A DNA stretch of 64,000 nt, from contig NC_084798.1 of NCBI RefSeq assembly GCF_963169125.1, positions 173,133,980-173,197,979 on the forward strand. Direction: 5' to 3'. Source of the DNA: Humulus lupulus (taxonomy: Eukaryota; Streptophyta; Magnoliopsida; Rosales; Cannabaceae). Positions 42,259-52,468 of this stretch are shown in pieces. The notes below the pieces were generated by a model. It was not told the origin of the DNA. It ran no database searches and was given only the letters and a program-made list of their open reading frames with translations. Both the position numbers and the translations under genes were made by a program. The first letter of the stretch is position 1; each line of letters begins with the position of its first letter.

Positions 42259-42279
42259 CTCTCAATGAAAGCACCAAAA
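42259..42279 (-). other. Primer-binding region of element B
   Basis: The minus strand reads TTTTGGTGCTTTCATTGAGA directly after the LTR end ATCAACA, the same phrase as in element C. Confidence 0.78.
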
Positions 42280-43088
42280 TGTTGATCGATTTTTTATCCA
42301 ACTGACACGAAGTCAAATAATTAATTAGAAAGCTTTCAACTAGAAATCAATGCACCATAAATAAGCCAAGAACCTAGTAATAATGAGCAATAAATAATAG
42401 AGAACACCAGAAGTTATAGAGGTTCGGCCCCAAAGATTGGTAATTACTTATGTCCTCTTAGGTTTGTATTAATCTTGAAGGTTTACACAAGATCACCAGG
42501 GATTACAAGTGGATTTCTATGTGTAAAAGACAATACAACATCACATAATCACTGCTGAGTACCAAGCCAAGCTACTCGGTATATTCTTGATGCTGGTCGG
42601 TAGGCTCTTTTTTCTGAACCCCCTCCACCATGGTGGAGAGTTTGTATTTATATTGTCCCTTTCGTCCCAGGGTTGCAACTGAGCATAACTGATGGGGAAA
42701 TATCCCTTTCTTCTCGCAGGTAGTTACAATCCTATTTTTTAGGAGGCTTGACCAAGTTTTCAAGGCTGTTAGGCGCTCTTTGCGGGTGGTTGGGTGATTC
42801 CTGCGGACTATGAATGGTGAGAGTTAATGCTTTCAACCGACCATGTGTATCTATTTGTTGCACCGATCAGCCACTCCCTTGGCAAGCGTACTGAGTAGTG
42901 AATATTATTCATTTGCCAAGTGTATTCCAACCAAGTGGGCCTCAATGAAAGTATGTCGAGTAGTAACATGTCGTGTATCCTACAGGTATACATTGATCAA
43001 CATGTGGGGGGGGGGGGGGTGTCTGCTTAGTCTATTCCACGTGTCCAAACTTAATGCCACGCTAGACAACTCAATTTTTGGGATAACA
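42280..43088 (-). repeat. 5' LTR of element B (809 bp)
   Basis: In sense direction it begins TGTTATCCCAAAAATTGAG at 43088 and ends AAATCGATCAACA at 42280. TATA box TATAAATA at 42652-42645. G14 run on the plus strand at 43006-43019. The 3' LTR keeps only its first 160 bases. Confidence 0.9.
42645..42652 (-). promoter_or_regulatory. TATA box of element B 5' LTR
   Basis: TATAAATA on the minus strand (GGACAATATAAATACAAACT), about 440 bases from the LTR start, upstream of an inverted repeat CTCCACCATGGTGGAG. Confidence 0.7.
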
Positions 43089-43438
43089 CCCGGCATACCC
43101 AAATAATCAATTAATAATTACCCATTATCAAATAAACCCCGAATACAAACTAAGTCTCATCCCGAGTCGAGTATTTAACCCTGTTGTGACTATTCCGCTA
43201 ATCTGCTCACTAGGATTGCTTGGTGCCAAATATCGCAAATATATCCACAAAATAATGTGGTCTTAATCATTTATCACATATAATCACATTTATACCCTTA
43301 ACGGGCCAAAATTACAAATATGCCCTTATTAACAAAAACAGGCTCACATGCATATTTAATACACATAAAGATGCACATATATTCATATTTTCACATAAAT
43401 CATGTATGCCTAGTAGTCACACACTTAATCAATTAATT

Positions 43439-43494
<56 letters not shown>

Positions 43495-43560
43495 CCAATT
43501 ATGTCCTCTTGACACACTAATCAAGGCTCTAAGCCTTATTAGAAAATTTGGGACATTACA
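43089..43560 (-). repeat. LTR E, 5' part (472 bp)
   Basis: The reverse complement starts TGTAATGTCCCAAATTTTC and follows the first part of the D-type LTR, including the conserved GGCATATTTGTAATTTTGGCC segment and the GAGACCACATTAT-like stretch. It is followed by CGACC (43561-43565), the duplication that pairs with 9024-9028. A dinucleotide array interrupts it at 43440-43495. Confidence 0.85.
43440..43495. repeat. (AC)n(AT)n microsatellite
   Basis: About 19-20 AC units followed by about seven or eight AT units inside LTR E. At the same place the D LTR has GGATATGTGTGTTAATTG, so the array grew from GTGTGT and ATAT seeds inside the LTR. Confidence 0.9.
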
Positions 43561-43565
43561 CGACC

Positions 43566-44496
43566 CTTATAGGGAGATGGTACTTGTGATATCTCGCAAG
43601 CACCTATTTTCAAGGCCATTTTATTGATTGTAAGGGAATTTTTCACAAAGACCTCCTTTAGGCCCCCTTTTTCCCTAGGTTATGTGACTTGGTCGATCTA
43701 GACTTAGGGATCTCTTTGGGCTCCCCAGTTGTCCTCTACGACGTGGTCCCTTTGTAGGGTGGATGTGTTTGTGAGGAAGTCACTTTTGAAGGACCTTTTG
43801 ACTTTCTTAGATTCTATAAGGGTAGCTAGTCCTTATAGATTCAAAGGTTTTCCTATAAGGTTTACCACTCATACATATATTTATACATATATAAGTATTT
43901 TTAAATATATCTTTTGAGACTTGGCACCTATTTTGCACATGGCCAGGCGCCTATTGAAGCTCGCTAGGCTAGGCACCTATTTCACACATAGCTAGGTGCC
44001 TGTTGAGGCTCGTGAGGCTGGGTACCTATTTTCCAGATGGCTACGTGCCTACTGAGGCTCACGAAGCTAGGCGCCTATTTTTCACATGGCTACGTGCCTA
44101 TTGAGGCTCACGAGGCTGGGCACCTATTTTCCATATGGCTAGGTTCCTGTTGAGGCTGGGTATAAAATCTCCCAAGTGGTTGATGGGAACTATCTTTCCA
44201 AGCAATTTGTTTTTCATTCTTTTCGATACACTTTAACAATTCCAATTGACAATGGTAGTATGTGCGTCGTATAAGTGTCCTTGGAGATGAGAGATGTAAC
44301 ATATAAGATAGGTGCTTGACATTAGTATTAGTAGGCAATGTGCAAGGGTAAGCATAATTTCATTGTCATATTACATCCGAGAGTCAGCTAAGTGACCTCT
44401 TTGGATCCTAAGTGACACATATTAAGGGAGTCTTATTGGAGGTAATCCTTGATGAATCCTAGTAGCTTGTTCTTGAAGTCTTCTTGTAGACCTCTT
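43566..44496 (-). other. Internal noncoding remnant of element A with tandem repeat
   Basis: About 0.9 kb without pol motifs. The right half of the internal region of A after removal of LTR E. It contains the 49 bp repeat array at 43920-44160. Nothing else recognised. Confidence 0.6.
43920..44160. repeat. Tandem repeat of about 49 bp, five copies, in element A
   Basis: Unit roughly GGCTRGGCACCTATTTTYCACATGGCTAGGYGCCTRTTGAGGCTC followed by RYGAG. Copies differ by several substitutions each. Spacing of the TGAGGCTC anchor is 47-50 bases. Confidence 0.85.
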
Positions 44497-45090
44497 CTAA
44501 CCTTCAACTTTATCTGCGAATTCTCTATCAAAATGACCTCTTCTACGGACAGTCTTCAGATGTATTGGTAGAAGGGGGATTGGAGGAAGGTTTGATCCCC
44601 CAGCATGCAAGTTCTCGTGGTCCTCTTCCACACGTATATACTTCTGTGCTCTTTCGAAGAAGTCATCTAAGTTTGCAACCTCCCTCTTGAAAATGTTCTC
44701 ACATAACTTGCTTCCTGGATGAACTTCGGTTATGATAGCCATCTTAAGCTCCGATTTAGTTGAACTTTCGAGCTTATTTGCTTCCATATTGAATCTATGG
44801 ATATAGATCTTCAAGCTTTCACTCTCACCTTGTCTTATATTAGTGATGCTGGTACTCGAGATAACATAATCACAGACTGTGTGGTGTTGATGAAGAATTT
44901 TGCGAGAGAACTACTACCACAACTTGATTGTTCCTAGCCTTATCCTCTTGAACCACTTGTACACAGCTCCTTTGAGTGTAACGAAAAGGCACCTTGCGTT
45001 GCTGTTGACCCCCCTTAACTTCATCAAGTCATTGAAGGCGTCTAAGTGATACTTTGGGTCCATAGTGACCTCGTATGGAGTCATGCAAGG
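44497..45090 (-). pseudogene. Gag remnant of element A
   Basis: Minus-strand gag domain of Tat type. It begins around 45060 with YHLDAFNDLMKLRGVNSNAR and a CLFVTLKGAVYKWF block, passes a double stop near 44918, and continues in the open piece 44814-44497 with IYIHRFNMEANKL, SELKMAIITEVHPGSKLCEN and a DDFFERAQKYIRVEEDHENL helix. This corresponds to the capsid C-terminal domain (compare TLKSYLARFNLEVARARDVD in element C). It is the only protein-coding trace of A. It lies about 90 bases or more inside the 5' LTR after the primer region. Confidence 0.8.
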
Positions 45091-45159
45091 CTCCTTGAAG
45101 TTGGTGGAGAGTTGTTCAACATGAAATTAATTGAGGAACTATTTCTTGTTAGTTGGTTT

Positions 45160-45179
45160 TCCCACAAACGATGCCAAAT
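45160..45179 (-). other. Primer-binding region of element A
   Basis: The minus strand reads ATTTGGCATCGTTTGTGGG after the LTR end ATCAACA. This resembles the TTTGGCGCCGTYTGTGGGAA phrase that follows the LTR in many Tat/Athila-type plant elements. Confidence 0.7.
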
Positions 45180-46486
45180 TGTTGATGGTGAGAACTCATC
45201 AATGATGTTAGGTCGAAAAACTCAAACTTTAGTAAGAAAATAAATTAGAAAGAACTTAGAATGGACTTGAGGAAAAATAAGTGCAGAACAACAATGGAGT
45301 AAAAACTTGTATATTGCTTAATAGCCTTAGTTTACAATGAATTTTCCAACCCCTTTGTTTGAGGGGTGAGAATCTATTTATAGTTGAGCTCTAATGGCTC
45401 TAGATACATTGTGGTCTCGGGAGACCATATAATATATGGGTACATCATCAGGGTGGTCGCATAGGTAGTAGTGGTGTCGGCTCTGGTACATGGTCAGAGG
45501 CCTACAAAAACGCTCATGGTCTTGTACCATGCCATACCTCCACCACTTGTTTGATACAAACATAAGAGGCGTGCTGGGGGAGTCCTTGCCATGTACCATT
45601 CTTGTATTGCCACTACTTGTCTGGCATGGACACCATATCTGTGATTTGTCTTCTTTTAATTGATATGCATATTCTGTACCCACACGTGTTCCATGTGCCC
45701 CGTAGAGGTTTTCACCTTTCGAAGATCTGCCTATGCTTCAAGCCACTTTATATTCTGCTAACTATTAGACTACTTATGGCCTTCGTGGATATACATATGG
45801 GAGGCGCGCCCCGCTAGTGACACTTACCCAGAAGATAAGGTACGACCTCGTTAGCAAGGTGCACGTCTCCAAGAGGTTAGGGAAGCAAAGGCCTCATGGG
45901 ATGGCCTGTGAGAGAGAGGTGTGGCACCAGGTGCAAGGGGGGAAGGCCTCGCGAGATCCTAGGCATGAGGCCGGGTGGCTGGAGCTTCTGCGCAAGGCAC
46001 ACCATTAGGAGCGAGGGGTGCCTCACGAGATCTTGGGCACGAGGCAGGCGTGTGCCATGCAGATCAAGGCAGTTGGAGCCTCCGCACAAGGCACGAAATC
46101 AGGTGCGAGGGGCACCTCACGAGATCTTAGGCGTGAGGCAGGTGTGTGTCGCATGAGGCGCTGGTCAAGTGTGTGAGGTAAGTGGGCCTCGCAGAGGCGC
46201 GAGGCGAGGTGGACTCGCGGAGGCACGGGGCGAGATGGCCTCTCAGAGTTGCGAGGCAAAGCGGTTTGTGCGAGGCACATGGCCAAATGGCCTCGCAGGG
46301 GCGGAGGCAAAGTGTCCTCGCAGAGGTGCTTGGTGAGATAGCCTCGCGAAGGTGTAAGGTGTTAGGTGACCTTGTGTGAGGTACGCTTGGTGCCTGATTA
46401 TGCTCATTTGTCTTTTATGCTGATCTAATGCCTTGGGGGACATGTAATGAAGGTCCATTAAGGGTGGGAATTATTTGGCATCCACA
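45180..46486 (-). repeat. 5' LTR of element A (1,307 bp)
   Basis: Pairs with 6907-8189. Plus-strand ends are TGTTGATGGTGAGAACTC and TTGGCATCCACA. TATA candidate at 45382-45375 on the minus strand. GC-rich GAGGC/GCCTC repeat tract at 45900-46375. Confidence 0.92.
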
Positions 46487-46491
46487 CAATC
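46487..46491. other. Right target-site duplication of element A (CAATC)
   Basis: Pairs with CAGTC at 6902-6906, one base different. Confidence 0.85.
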
Positions 46492-46868
46492 CATCTGGGA
46501 TGTTGAAAAACATAATGCAGACACACCATCATGGAGGGAAATTCTAGATGGAAGGGACCTAATATAAAAAAGCAACTTAGTCATTATAGGCAGCAGAAAA
46601 TACATTGATATATGGAGGCAGCCTTGGATCCCATGGTTGTCATATAGTGACTTTATACACACTATGGAATCGTGTAGAATAAGATATCCTCTATTGAAAT
46701 GTGTAGTTGATCTTTCATGTGGTAATGAATGGAATACAACAAAACTCATACAGGTTTTTGGAGAAACACTTGGAAATCAGATTTCAGAAATCAAGAGAAT
46801 CCCTTATCTACAACAAGACATTATCATATGGAAACCGTGCATTAATGGCAAGAAATCACTGCTAAAGA
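46492..46868 (+). pseudogene. L1-type LINE ORF2, C-terminal fragment
   Basis: Continues the LINE frame of 6906 directly after the duplication: IWDVEKHNADTPSWREILDG, then after a TAA stop GSRKYIDIWRQPWIPWLSYS (the conserved G-ID-W-DPWIP type block between reverse transcriptase and the zinc-finger region) and DIIIWKPCINGKKSLLKIS. It ends abruptly at about 46868, where the leader of element F starts. The expected C-terminal zinc-finger and any RNase H are missing. Confidence 0.88.
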
Positions 46869-47259
46869 TAAGCTCGACTTAGGGTTTGGTAACTAATGAT
46901 GTGACTATGTGCTTAATTGTTTAATTGACATATATATGCCTTATTTGAATGCTTGAATAGGGAACATGAATTATACTGATAGGCCATGGCCCTTGACTGC
47001 TATGTGAATATGAAAAAGATGCGCTTATCAGCACTACTGTTGCTTGTGAATACTAAGAACATGATCATTAGTACTATGGTTGAACATGAATATGAAAAGA
47101 CATGCTTCTTAGCGTGACTGTTGTATGTGAAAGCTATTGAAATGCTTATTAGCATTGTTATTTCATGTGAATGCTTACTTGTGTGGTTTTGGGATTGTGG
47201 GGTGGGGATGGGTACCGTTATCATTTCCTGATGATAGCCATTGATTGTAGACATAATTG

Positions 47260-48098
47260 GAATTTATGCTTCAAAGGCAATCAAATAGACTAACCGGCAC
47301 TGAGATCCAGGCTAGAGATGATGACCAGGGTCAAATGCCTCTGCCAGCCCCTGAGAACTAGAAGCAGATGTTTGTTGAAATGCAAGACATACTACGGAGA
47401 CAAGAGGATGAGATCCGCTTATTGAGGCAGCATGTTCCGCAAGGGAACGCTACACCAGTTGTGCCACCTGTCGTGGTATCGGTTTTATAGCAGCTGCAGT
47501 GGGGCTGAAAACAGGTGGGAGCCTTTATATGAATGGGTCAGAAAGCAACACCCTCCTTCTTTTGAGGGAGGGCCAGACCCACTGCGAGCAAAGTAGTTGA
47601 TGAGCAGGACTAACTCCATCCTGAATTTCATGATGGTGGATCCCAGACATAGGATGTGACTACACTAAACTGGGAAGAGTTTAGAGGCATGTTTAATGAG
47701 AAATATTACAACGATGCAGTCAAAGCTACAAATGAAGATGAATTTACCAATCTTGTCCAGGGCACCATGACAGTGACAAAATATGCTATGAAGTTTGATA
47801 GGTAGGCCAAGTTCGCTCTAGACTTGGTGCCAACTGATGTAATAAGAAAGGAAAGGTTTGTTCGAAGGCTAAATGTTATGATAGCCTGGGATGTCAGAGT
47901 CACCTCCGTACCTGGAGTTACGACTTATGCTCAAGTAGTGGAGAATGCCCTTACTATTGAGGGCGTAGAAAACTAGATTTGGCATGAGAGCACCACCAGG
48001 GGATAAACAAGGAGGATGGTTCCTCCATTTGCAGGATCTAGCAGGGGCGGAGGTCCTAGTGACTAGAAGAGGAAGGCCTCAAACACTTCTACAATTTC
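47260..48098 (+). pseudogene. Gag of element F
   Basis: Recognisable pieces: FEGGPDPL at about 47560, EEFRGMFNEKYYNDAVKA at about 47676, AKFALDLVPTDV at about 47808, and RFVRRLNVMIAWDVRVTS at about 47858. Compared with D and H about 75 bases are missing near 47640 (the CATYMLREDAR block). Stops are numerous. The zinc-knuckle region has been lost at about 48060-48120, where gag runs straight into protease sequence. Confidence 0.75.
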
Positions 48099-48455
48099 AT
48101 GCCCAGACAAGACCGCCCCGGGCATTCAGGTCGAGTGTTCACCTTGACGCAGTCTGAGGCTAAGGTTAGTCCCTTAGTAGTGACAGGTCAGATTTCTAGT
48201 GCTGGTTCTTCTTACACTGTGTTGATTGATTTTGGTGCTACACATTCTTTTGTATCTAGCAGAGTGATGGATACATTATGTAGACCATGTGATTATTGTG
48301 TTGTGGGGTTTCGGGGTTTATTAACTACAAGGGATTTTGTAGTCTCTAGTAGATGGATTAGAACCTTACCAGTAGAGGTGGACAATAGGGAGTTATCAAT
48401 TGACGCGATTAATTTAGCCATGAAGGATTTTTATATGATCTTGGGTATGGACTGA
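48099..48455 (+). pseudogene. Protease of element F, active site altered
   Basis: Open stretch of 118 codons aligned with the proteases of D and H. The active-site motif reads LIDFGATHSFV where D has LIDSGATHSFV; the Ser after the catalytic Asp is replaced by Phe, so activity is unlikely. The second block LAMKDFYMILGMD is present and followed by a TGA where the family has Trp. Confidence 0.8.
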
Positions 48456-50079
48456 TTAGCCAAGTATGGGCCAACCATAGATTGTAAGAGAATGATGGTG
48501 AATTTTGAGCCTGAGGATGAGGACCCATTTGTATTTGTGGGTACTGTGAAGGACCCCACATTCCTATGATATCAACATTGAGGGCTAGAAACCTATTACA
48601 AGGTGGTTGCATGGGATTCCTAGCTAGTGTGGTAGATACCACTAAGGTCGTATTAGTTGGGCCAAAAGAGACTAGATTGGTCTGTGAGTTTCTTGATGTA
48701 TTATTCCTAGAGGATTTACGAGGGTGGTCATCACACCAGGAGATTGAATTTGTTATTGATTTTGCATCGGGGATGGAACCAGTGTCGAAGGCACCATATA
48801 GAATGGCCCCAACAGAATTGAAAGAATTGAAGGTATAGTTACAAGAGTTACTTGATTTGTCGTTTATCAGGCCTAGCTTCTCATCGTGGGGTGTGCCAAT
48901 CTTGATTGTGAAGAAGAAGGATGGGTCAATGAGGATGTGTAATGATTATAGAGAATTGAATAAGTTGACCAACAAGAACAAGTATTCGCTGCCAAGAATT
49001 GATGATTTATTTGACCAGCTACAAGGTAGGACAGTGTTTTCGAAGGTTGATCTTTGATCTGGTTATCACCATCTGAGGATAAAGGAGAAGGATATTTTGA
49101 AGATATCATTTTGCACGAGGTATGGGTATTATGAGTGTTTAGTCATGTCCCAACAAATTTTATGCACCTGATAAATAGAGTGTTCAAGGATTATTTGAAC
49201 AGATTTGTGATTGTCTTTATCGATGATATCCTCTTTTATTCTCAATCAGAAGTGGAGCATGAGCAGCATCTCTGGTTGGTACTATAGAGACTGAGGGAGC
49301 ACAGATTGTATGCCAAGTTCAAGAAGGGTGAGTTCTGGTTACCTTAGGAGAAATTCCTCGGTCACATTGCTAGTAAAGATAGGATTAAAGTGGATCCAAC
49401 CAAGATTAAGGCAGTCGGGGATTGGCCAAGGAGAAGGAGTGCTTCAGAGATTAGAATGTCCTTGGATTTCTTGGATTGGCGGGGTATTAATGGCATTTCG
49501 TAGAAGGGTTCTGAAGAATTGCAACTCCATTGACAGAGTTGACACGCAAGAACCTGAAGTTTGTATGGTCAGATAGATATGAGAAAAACTTTAAGGAATT
49601 GAAGCGGCAATTGATCACTGCTCCAATTTTGAGTCTTCCATCAGATCAAGAGAAGTTTGTGGTCTAATGTGATGCGTCTAGACAAGGGTTAGGTTGTGTC
49701 TTATGCAGGCTGGGAAGGTGATCACCTATGCATCACAACAGTTAAAAGAGTATGAATAGTGATACCCTACACATGACTTGGAGGTTGCAGCAGTGTTGTT
49801 TGCACTGAAGGTGTGGTGACACTATTTATATGGAGAGAAGTGCAAGATTTATACCGATCACAAAAGTTTGAAGTACTTCTTTACACAGAAGGATATGAAT
49901 ATGAGACAAAGACGTTGGCTAGAGTTGGTAAATGATTATGACTATGAAATCCTCTACCATCAAGGGAAAGCAAAAGTGGTGGCAGATGCCTTGAGTTGGA
50001 AAGGTCCAGGACAGTTATTCAGTTTGAAGCAGATATCAAGACAGTTGGCAAATGATATGGCTTGAGAAGGGATGGAGTT
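48456..50079 (+). pseudogene. Reverse transcriptase and RNase H of element F
   Basis: Blocks: PYRMAPTELKELKV (48799), [20 protein letters not shown] (48863), [13 protein letters not shown] (48932; the usual IDYREL Ile is Asn), [10 protein letters not shown] at about 49215, FLGHIAS-like at 49360, then RNase H with [11 protein letters not shown] at about 49853, [20 protein letters not shown] and ADALSWKG near 49985. A deletion of about 18 bases after 49147 removes the FGLTNA block. The reading ends at 50079 at the H insertion and continues at 62666. Confidence 0.85.
50075..50079. other. Left target-site duplication of element H (GAGTT)
   Basis: GAGTT precedes the H LTR; the identical GAGTT follows at 62661-62665. 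Confidence 0.95.
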
Positions 50080-52453
50080 TGTAATGCCCCAAAATCCCTA
50101 ATGAGGTTTATTGGTCGAATTAGTAGGCCAGGAGGGCCATAATTGATTTATTATACCATTAAATGATTATATGCATGATTATGTGAATTATACTATTATA
50201 TGATGATAAATGCATGCATGTTGGTCCATTTTTCATTATAAGGGCATTTTGGTAATTTGGCCCGTTGAGGGCATATTTGTATATTTTCATGCATGTTGGT
50301 GAATTATTGATGAGGCCACATTATAATGTGGATTTGTTCGAGCTATTCGGCATGAGACGATCTTTGAATGCAAGTTAGCAGTTTGTCCATAATGGGGTTA
50401 ATTTCGGGGCTCGGGGTGAGTCTCGGGGTAATTTGATGATTAGTACATTACCGGGAATTAAAGGGTAATGGGATATGATCTATTAGCATTTGATAATATT
50501 GGGAATAACAGGAATAGGAGGACGTTAATTATAATTAATAAGATAGGAGGGAAAGAACGATTTTACCCTTGCTAGCCTTGAAAGGATTTTACTTAACCTA
50601 GGGGAATTATGGTCATTTGACCAAGGGTTATATCAAACTAGAAAGCTGTAGAAAGCTTAAGCAAAAACATAGCCCCTTCCTCTTCTTCTCACGATCATTA
50701 GTTCTCCTTCTTCTTCCTTTGAATTTTTGAAGCCCCAATTAAAGATTCAAGCTAGGGAATTAAGCCTTGAGGGTCTAGGATTGTGTTCTACCATTGAAGA
50801 GGGTTTAATCTTGAGCTTGAGGTAAGATTTTAGCCATGGAAAATCTTGTTTTTACTCAGTTTTTCACTGATTTTTCAGTTGGGATTTTTGGATTGGATAG
50901 TTGAGAATTCGTTCAAGTTTTTGGAAAAGTTTGATTGGGTTTTGATGCCTAGGACTTAGAAAATGGGTTTTTGGGTTAATTTATGAGTTTGGTTGAGGTT
51001 TGAAATCATTTCTTGAAGATTGGAAATTGGAGAAGTTGAAGGGGGAAAAACCAGGGCTGAATCACCCTGGTTCTAGCGCTGCAGTGCCCAAGGATGGGCG
51101 CTACAACGTTGTCCAGGGCATGTCAGCCCTGCTTGTAGTGCCATGGCACCAGGGGGCAGCGCTACATGTTTTTCCAGGGTACTATTTTGGGCACTTTTGA
51201 GGTTTTTGGCTCGGGGTTTCATTTCATAAGGCTCGAGATCGAATCTACTAGCCGTTTGAGTACGATTCGAGGTCCCGGGAGCGAGGTTTTAGATCATGAA
51301 CCTTTTACTATTGATTTTATTGATGGGATTCTATATTTGGTTATGACTAGGTAGCTGCTAAGTGACTTAAGGATTGATTGTTCTCAAGGGTCGTTCTTTT
51401 ATTATTCCACGCTCGAACCAGAGGTAAGAAAACTGCACCCAGTATGTGACATGCATGGTTATTGATGAGGCATGTTGAATGCTCTATATGTGGACATTGA
51501 TTGCATTGTAAATGCTTAGTAGTCTTGCTTATCTGTTAATGGTACTAACTTATTAGCCACAAACGACAATGGTGTCAGTATTGATTGTAAAGTTATGACT
51601 TATTAGTCTAGTTTGGCAGTAGTACTGAGCTCTGGTCGTATGGTATTGGCTAGTCTAAAGGCTAGTTACTTAGAGCTAGGGCCAGAAGACCCAGGTGACT
51701 GCATCGTCACATGGCTAAGGGTGCGGCACCCAAGTTCGTGACTCACTCATTAGTCACTTATCTGATTCAAGTTTGTGACTCCATAGTCACTTATCTGGTT
51801 TAAGTTCGTGACTTCCTCATTAGTCACTTATCTGATTAGTGTTCAGAGCCCTAGAGATAGACTTATTAGTCATCTATTCAGAGTATGACTTAATAGTCAC
51901 TTATCTGATTGGGTTGCAAGCCCCGACATGATTATCAGAACCTTTATTGATCTTCATTTATCTAATTTGGGCTACAAGCCCAGTATGATTATCATAATCA
52001 TCCATTGATATTATATACATGTAGTAATGAGTTTTCTTGCTGAGCCTTGGTCACGGGTGCTATGTAGTGCATGTAAAGGGAAAGAAAAGCTCACCCACCC
52101 TTGAGTGGAGAGCTTAGGTGGCAATGTGTACATATACGGTCGCTTGACCACCACGACCAAGGTGTTTCTCAGAGGAACTAGGGGTTAACCCTATTTTTGC
52201 CGCTTAGGTCGGCGGGTTGTAATTTTTACACTGTAATGACCATTTTGGATTATAAATAACTTAAAAACACTTTTATGGGCCCATGTATAGTTTTATGTTT
52301 TAAATAAAATATATCCTTTCCTTTTGATCGAGATTTTTCACCTTAGCCTATTAATAACATCTAGATGCACGTTTATAACAAAATAACTCATTTAGTGAGT
52401 TAAGCACGGTTTAAAGTTCACAGTAATGGTCTTGGAGTAACCGGGGTGTTACA
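50080..52453 (+). repeat. 5' LTR of element H (2,374 bp)
   Basis: TGTAATGCCCC to CCGGGGTGTTACA. Contains an AGCGCT-type palindrome cluster at about 51070-51180, splice-donor-like GAGGTAAG motifs (about 50819 and 51421), TTAGTCACTTATC repeats at about 51745-51905, and the block CTTGCTGAGCCTTGGTCACG at about 52034. It lacks a ~130 base piece present in the 3' LTR and has about 30 bases the 3' LTR lacks. Confidence 0.93.
51720..51910. repeat. Short direct repeats (GTGACT...TTAGTCACTTATCTGATT) in element H LTR
   Basis: Units containing AAGTTCGTGACT and ATTAGTCACTTATCTGATT recur four to five times, with spacing of about 45-50 bases. The 3' LTR has the same array at about 61935-62120. GTGACT and AGTCAC are inverted relative to each other, so the transcript could form small hairpins. 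Confidence 0.7.
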
Positions 52454-52456
52454 ACT

Positions 52457-52468
52457 TGGTATCAGAGC
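52457..52468 (+). other. Primer-binding site of element H (initiator tRNA-Met type)
   Basis: TGGTATCAGAGC three bases after the LTR, the standard plant initiator-tRNA-Met complement. Confidence 0.92.

Larger units (their letters stand above)
18386..43088 (-). mobile_element. Element B: Ty3/gypsy Tat-lineage retrotransposon, split by element C
   Basis: Reading on the minus strand: 5' LTR (43088-42280), primer site, gag, protease, reverse transcriptase, two RNase H-type domains, integrase, an antisense gene, polypurine tract and a truncated 3' LTR (18545-18386). Element C interrupts it between gag and protease. The second RNase H after the reverse transcriptase connection is a known hallmark of the plant Tat lineage. 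The right flank is LTR E; the left end was lost in the deletion at 18386. Confidence 0.9.
6907..46486 (-). mobile_element. Element A: Tat-like LTR retrotransposon, gag only, expanded to 39.6 kb by nested insertions
   Basis: Two LTRs of the same family bound this span: 6907-8189 (3' LTR in its sense) and 45180-46486 (5' LTR). Direction is minus, shown by the primer region next to the right LTR, gag on the minus strand and a polypurine tract beside the left LTR. The target duplication is CAGTC/CAATC. After removing E with its nested D, B and C, A keeps only about 2.45 kb of internal DNA: leader, gag remnants and two tandem repeat blocks. I find no protease, reverse transcriptase or integrase of A. 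It may be a non-autonomous derivative or have lost pol. Confidence 0.9.
46869..50079 (+). mobile_element. Element F, left part: Ty3/gypsy chromovirus without 5' LTR
   Basis: Starts inside the leader (AAGCTCGACTTAGGGTTTGG, shared with D and H) and contains gag, protease, reverse transcriptase and RNase H remnants. It is interrupted at 50079 by element H and resumes at 62666. The 5' LTR and primer site are missing, so the junction with the LINE at 46868 reflects a deletion. F is the most heavily mutated of the three chromoviruses. Confidence 0.88.
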
